64,000 bases of DNA, from assembly GCF_002300555.2 (NCBI RefSeq), contig NZ_NTHN02000004.1, forward strand, positions 62,001 to 126,000. The letters run 5' to 3'. The notes beneath the pieces were generated by a model. That model was not told the DNA's origin, made no database searches, and was given only the letters and a program-made list of their open reading frames with translations. The position numbers and the translations under genes were made by a program. Source of the stretch: Alloyangia mangrovi (GTDB taxonomy: Bacteria > Pseudomonadota > Alphaproteobacteria > Rhodobacterales > Rhodobacteraceae). Of this stretch, positions 62,802 through 64,000 are shown in pieces. The number at the start of each line of letters is the position of its first letter. Position 1 is the first letter of the stretch.

Positions 62802-64000
62802 ATGAGCATTTCCAGCGCGATGGCGGCCGGGGTTAGCGGCCTCACGGCAAACTCCAATGCGGTTGAACGCATTTCGAACAATATCGCGAACGCGGATACG
62901 GCGGGCTACCGCCGCAGCTTTGCGCAGATGATCACCTCGGGCTCGACCGCGGCCACAGGCAGCACCTCGGCGGGCGTTGCGACGACGATCACCCACTCGA
63001 ACACCACCGAGGGCACCTTCCAGGAAACGTCGGTCGCGTCCAACCTGACGATCAACGGCAACGGCTTCTTCGTGGTCAACTCGAACATCGATGCCGGTTA
63101 CACCACCGGCAACATGTTCACCCGCGACGGTAGTTTCGCACCGGACGAGAACGGCAACCTGGTGAATGGCGCCGGGCTCTACCTGATGGGCTTTGCCTAT
63201 GACACCAACGGCGAGCTGGGTGCGGTGGACCGCTCGAGCTTTGCCGATCTCGAGCCGATCAACGTCGCCAGCCAGTCGATCAACGGCTCGGCCACCAGCA
63301 CCGTCGGGATCCGCGGCACGCTGCCCTCGCAGGAGACCGGCCTCGCCACGCCGGGGAGCGCCTTCACCACCTCGGTGGAGTTCTACAACGATCTCGGCGA
63401 GGCGGAGCGGCTGACGCTCTCCTTCCAGCCGACCGCCACCGACGACACTTGGGATGTCACCATCTCCGGCCCGGACGGCGATTACGGCAGCGTCACGATC
63501 ACCTTCAACAACAGCGGCACCGACGCAGGCTCCCCGGCGAGCTACACCAATGCGACCTCCCTCGCGACGGCGCCCGCCGGCTTTGCCTTCGATGCGGCAA
63601 CCGGCGAGATGAGCCTGACGATCAACAATGGCACCACGCCGCAGACGCTGACCATGTCGCTCGGCGCGCCCGGCGCCTTCGATGGGCTGACCCAGTTCGC
63701 GGGGGATTACACGCCGATGAACGTTGATGCGGACGGCAGCGAGAGCGGCGTGCTGACCAGCGTCGAGTTCGACGAGTCCGGCGATGTCTGGGGCGTCTTC
63801 GACAACGGCACCCGCAAGCCGCTCTACTCGGTGCCGCTGGCAACCTTCGCCAACGCGAACGGGCTCGCGACCTCGAACAACTCGACCTTCCAGGTGTCGG
63901 GCGAGTCGGGCGATTTCTACCTCGGTGCGCCGGGCACGGGCGAGACCGGCTCGATCACCTCGGGCGGGATCGAGGGTTCGAACGTCGACATCGCGCAGGA
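62802..64000 (+). CDS. flgE: Flagellar hook protein FlgE (partial, runs off the window)
   Basis: At least 399 residues; the 3' end lies beyond the window. The N-terminus SISSAMAAGVSGLTANSNAV with ISNNIANADTAGYRR is the conserved hook/rod export and packing region. Central D1/D2-type domains follow (TINGNGFFVVN, FTRDGSFAPDENGNL). The last visible block, GGIEGSNVDIAQ, is the beginning of the conserved C-terminal helix, so only about 35-45 residues should be missing. The start has GAGACGGA upstream. No frameshift is visible. Confidence 0.96.
   Translation, partial: MSISSAMAAGVSGLTANSNAVERISNNIANADTAGYRRSFAQMITSGSTAATGSTSAGVATTITHSNTTEGTFQETSVASNLTINGNGFFVVNSNIDAGYTTGNMFTRDGSFAPDENGNLVNGAGLYLMGFAYDTNGELGAVDRSSFADLEPINVASQSINGSATSTVGIRGTLPSQETGLATPGSAFTTSVEFYNDLGEAERLTLSFQPTATDDTWDVTISGPDGDYGSVTITFNNSGTDAGSPASYTNATSLATAPAGFAFDAATGEMSLTINNGTTPQTLTMSLGAPGAFDGLTQFAGDYTPMNVDADGSESGVLTSVEFDESGDVWGVFDNGTRKPLYSVPLATFANANGLATSNNSTFQVSGESGDFYLGAPGTGETGSITSGGIEGSNVDIAQ

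Noticed and set aside
1-64000. tRNA, rRNA, CRISPR arrays, insertion sequences, prophage
   Set aside because: I looked for characteristic sequences and repeats by eye and found none. A covariance-model or repeat search would be more sensitive.

Overview
The window is GC-rich alphaproteobacterial DNA, most likely from a marine or salt-tolerant Rhodobacteraceae (Roseobacter group). The case rests on gene content: an ectABC-ask ectoine operon with a MarR-type EctR, a pcaQ/pcaDCHGB protocatechuate cluster, two TRAP transporters, MucR-type regulators and a flagellar locus with roseobacter-style regulators. The genus is not resolved (a Salipiger-like organism is only a guess). No rRNA, tRNA, CRISPR array, insertion sequence or prophage was recognised.

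Layout. 1-6 kb: a metallophosphatase, an ExoY-type sugar-phosphate transferase, a small zinc-ribbon membrane protein, and manC-manB for GDP-mannose (surface polysaccharide). 6-8.4 kb: the carboxy(nor)spermidine route to polyamines. 8.6-13.1 kb: ectoine synthesis. 13.3-14.2 kb: a D-2-hydroxyacid dehydrogenase. 14.2-18.9 kb: protocatechuate ring cleavage down to 3-oxoadipate, with a PcaQ operator in the divergent promoter. 19-20.2 kb: an M20 peptidase. 20.3-27.8 kb: a sugar-acid locus (GntR, TRAP transporter, zinc dehydrogenase, uxuA-uxuB) that reads as L-gulonate/fructuronate/mannonate catabolism. 27.9-32.8 kb: a GNAT enzyme, a LysR regulator with two HTH domains and a second TRAP transporter. 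33.2-34.3 kb: a protein resembling plant UDP-apiose/UDP-xylose synthase. 34.5-42.5 kb: a LysR regulator, a peptide-type ABC importer and a CocE/NonD hydrolase. 42.7-47.4 kb: a large RTX protein with a glycosidase-like domain, convergent with an OprB-type porin. 47.7-64 kb: a flagellar and motility locus (motA, motB, FliJ-like, fliK, flgD, FliL-like, flgHAGF, flgE running off the end), with MucR-like, OmpR-like and sigma-factor regulators and several unrecognised proteins.

Quality note that affects many entries. Nine genes carry ten single-base (+1) frameshifts, every one in a mononucleotide run. In each gene, deleting the extra base or bases gives a full-length protein of the family's normal size, and the span equals a whole number of codons plus exactly the inserted bases. 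The same rule fits G, C, A and T runs on both strands, so I read these as sequencing or assembly errors rather than pseudogenes. Coordinates for these genes span the whole restored gene.
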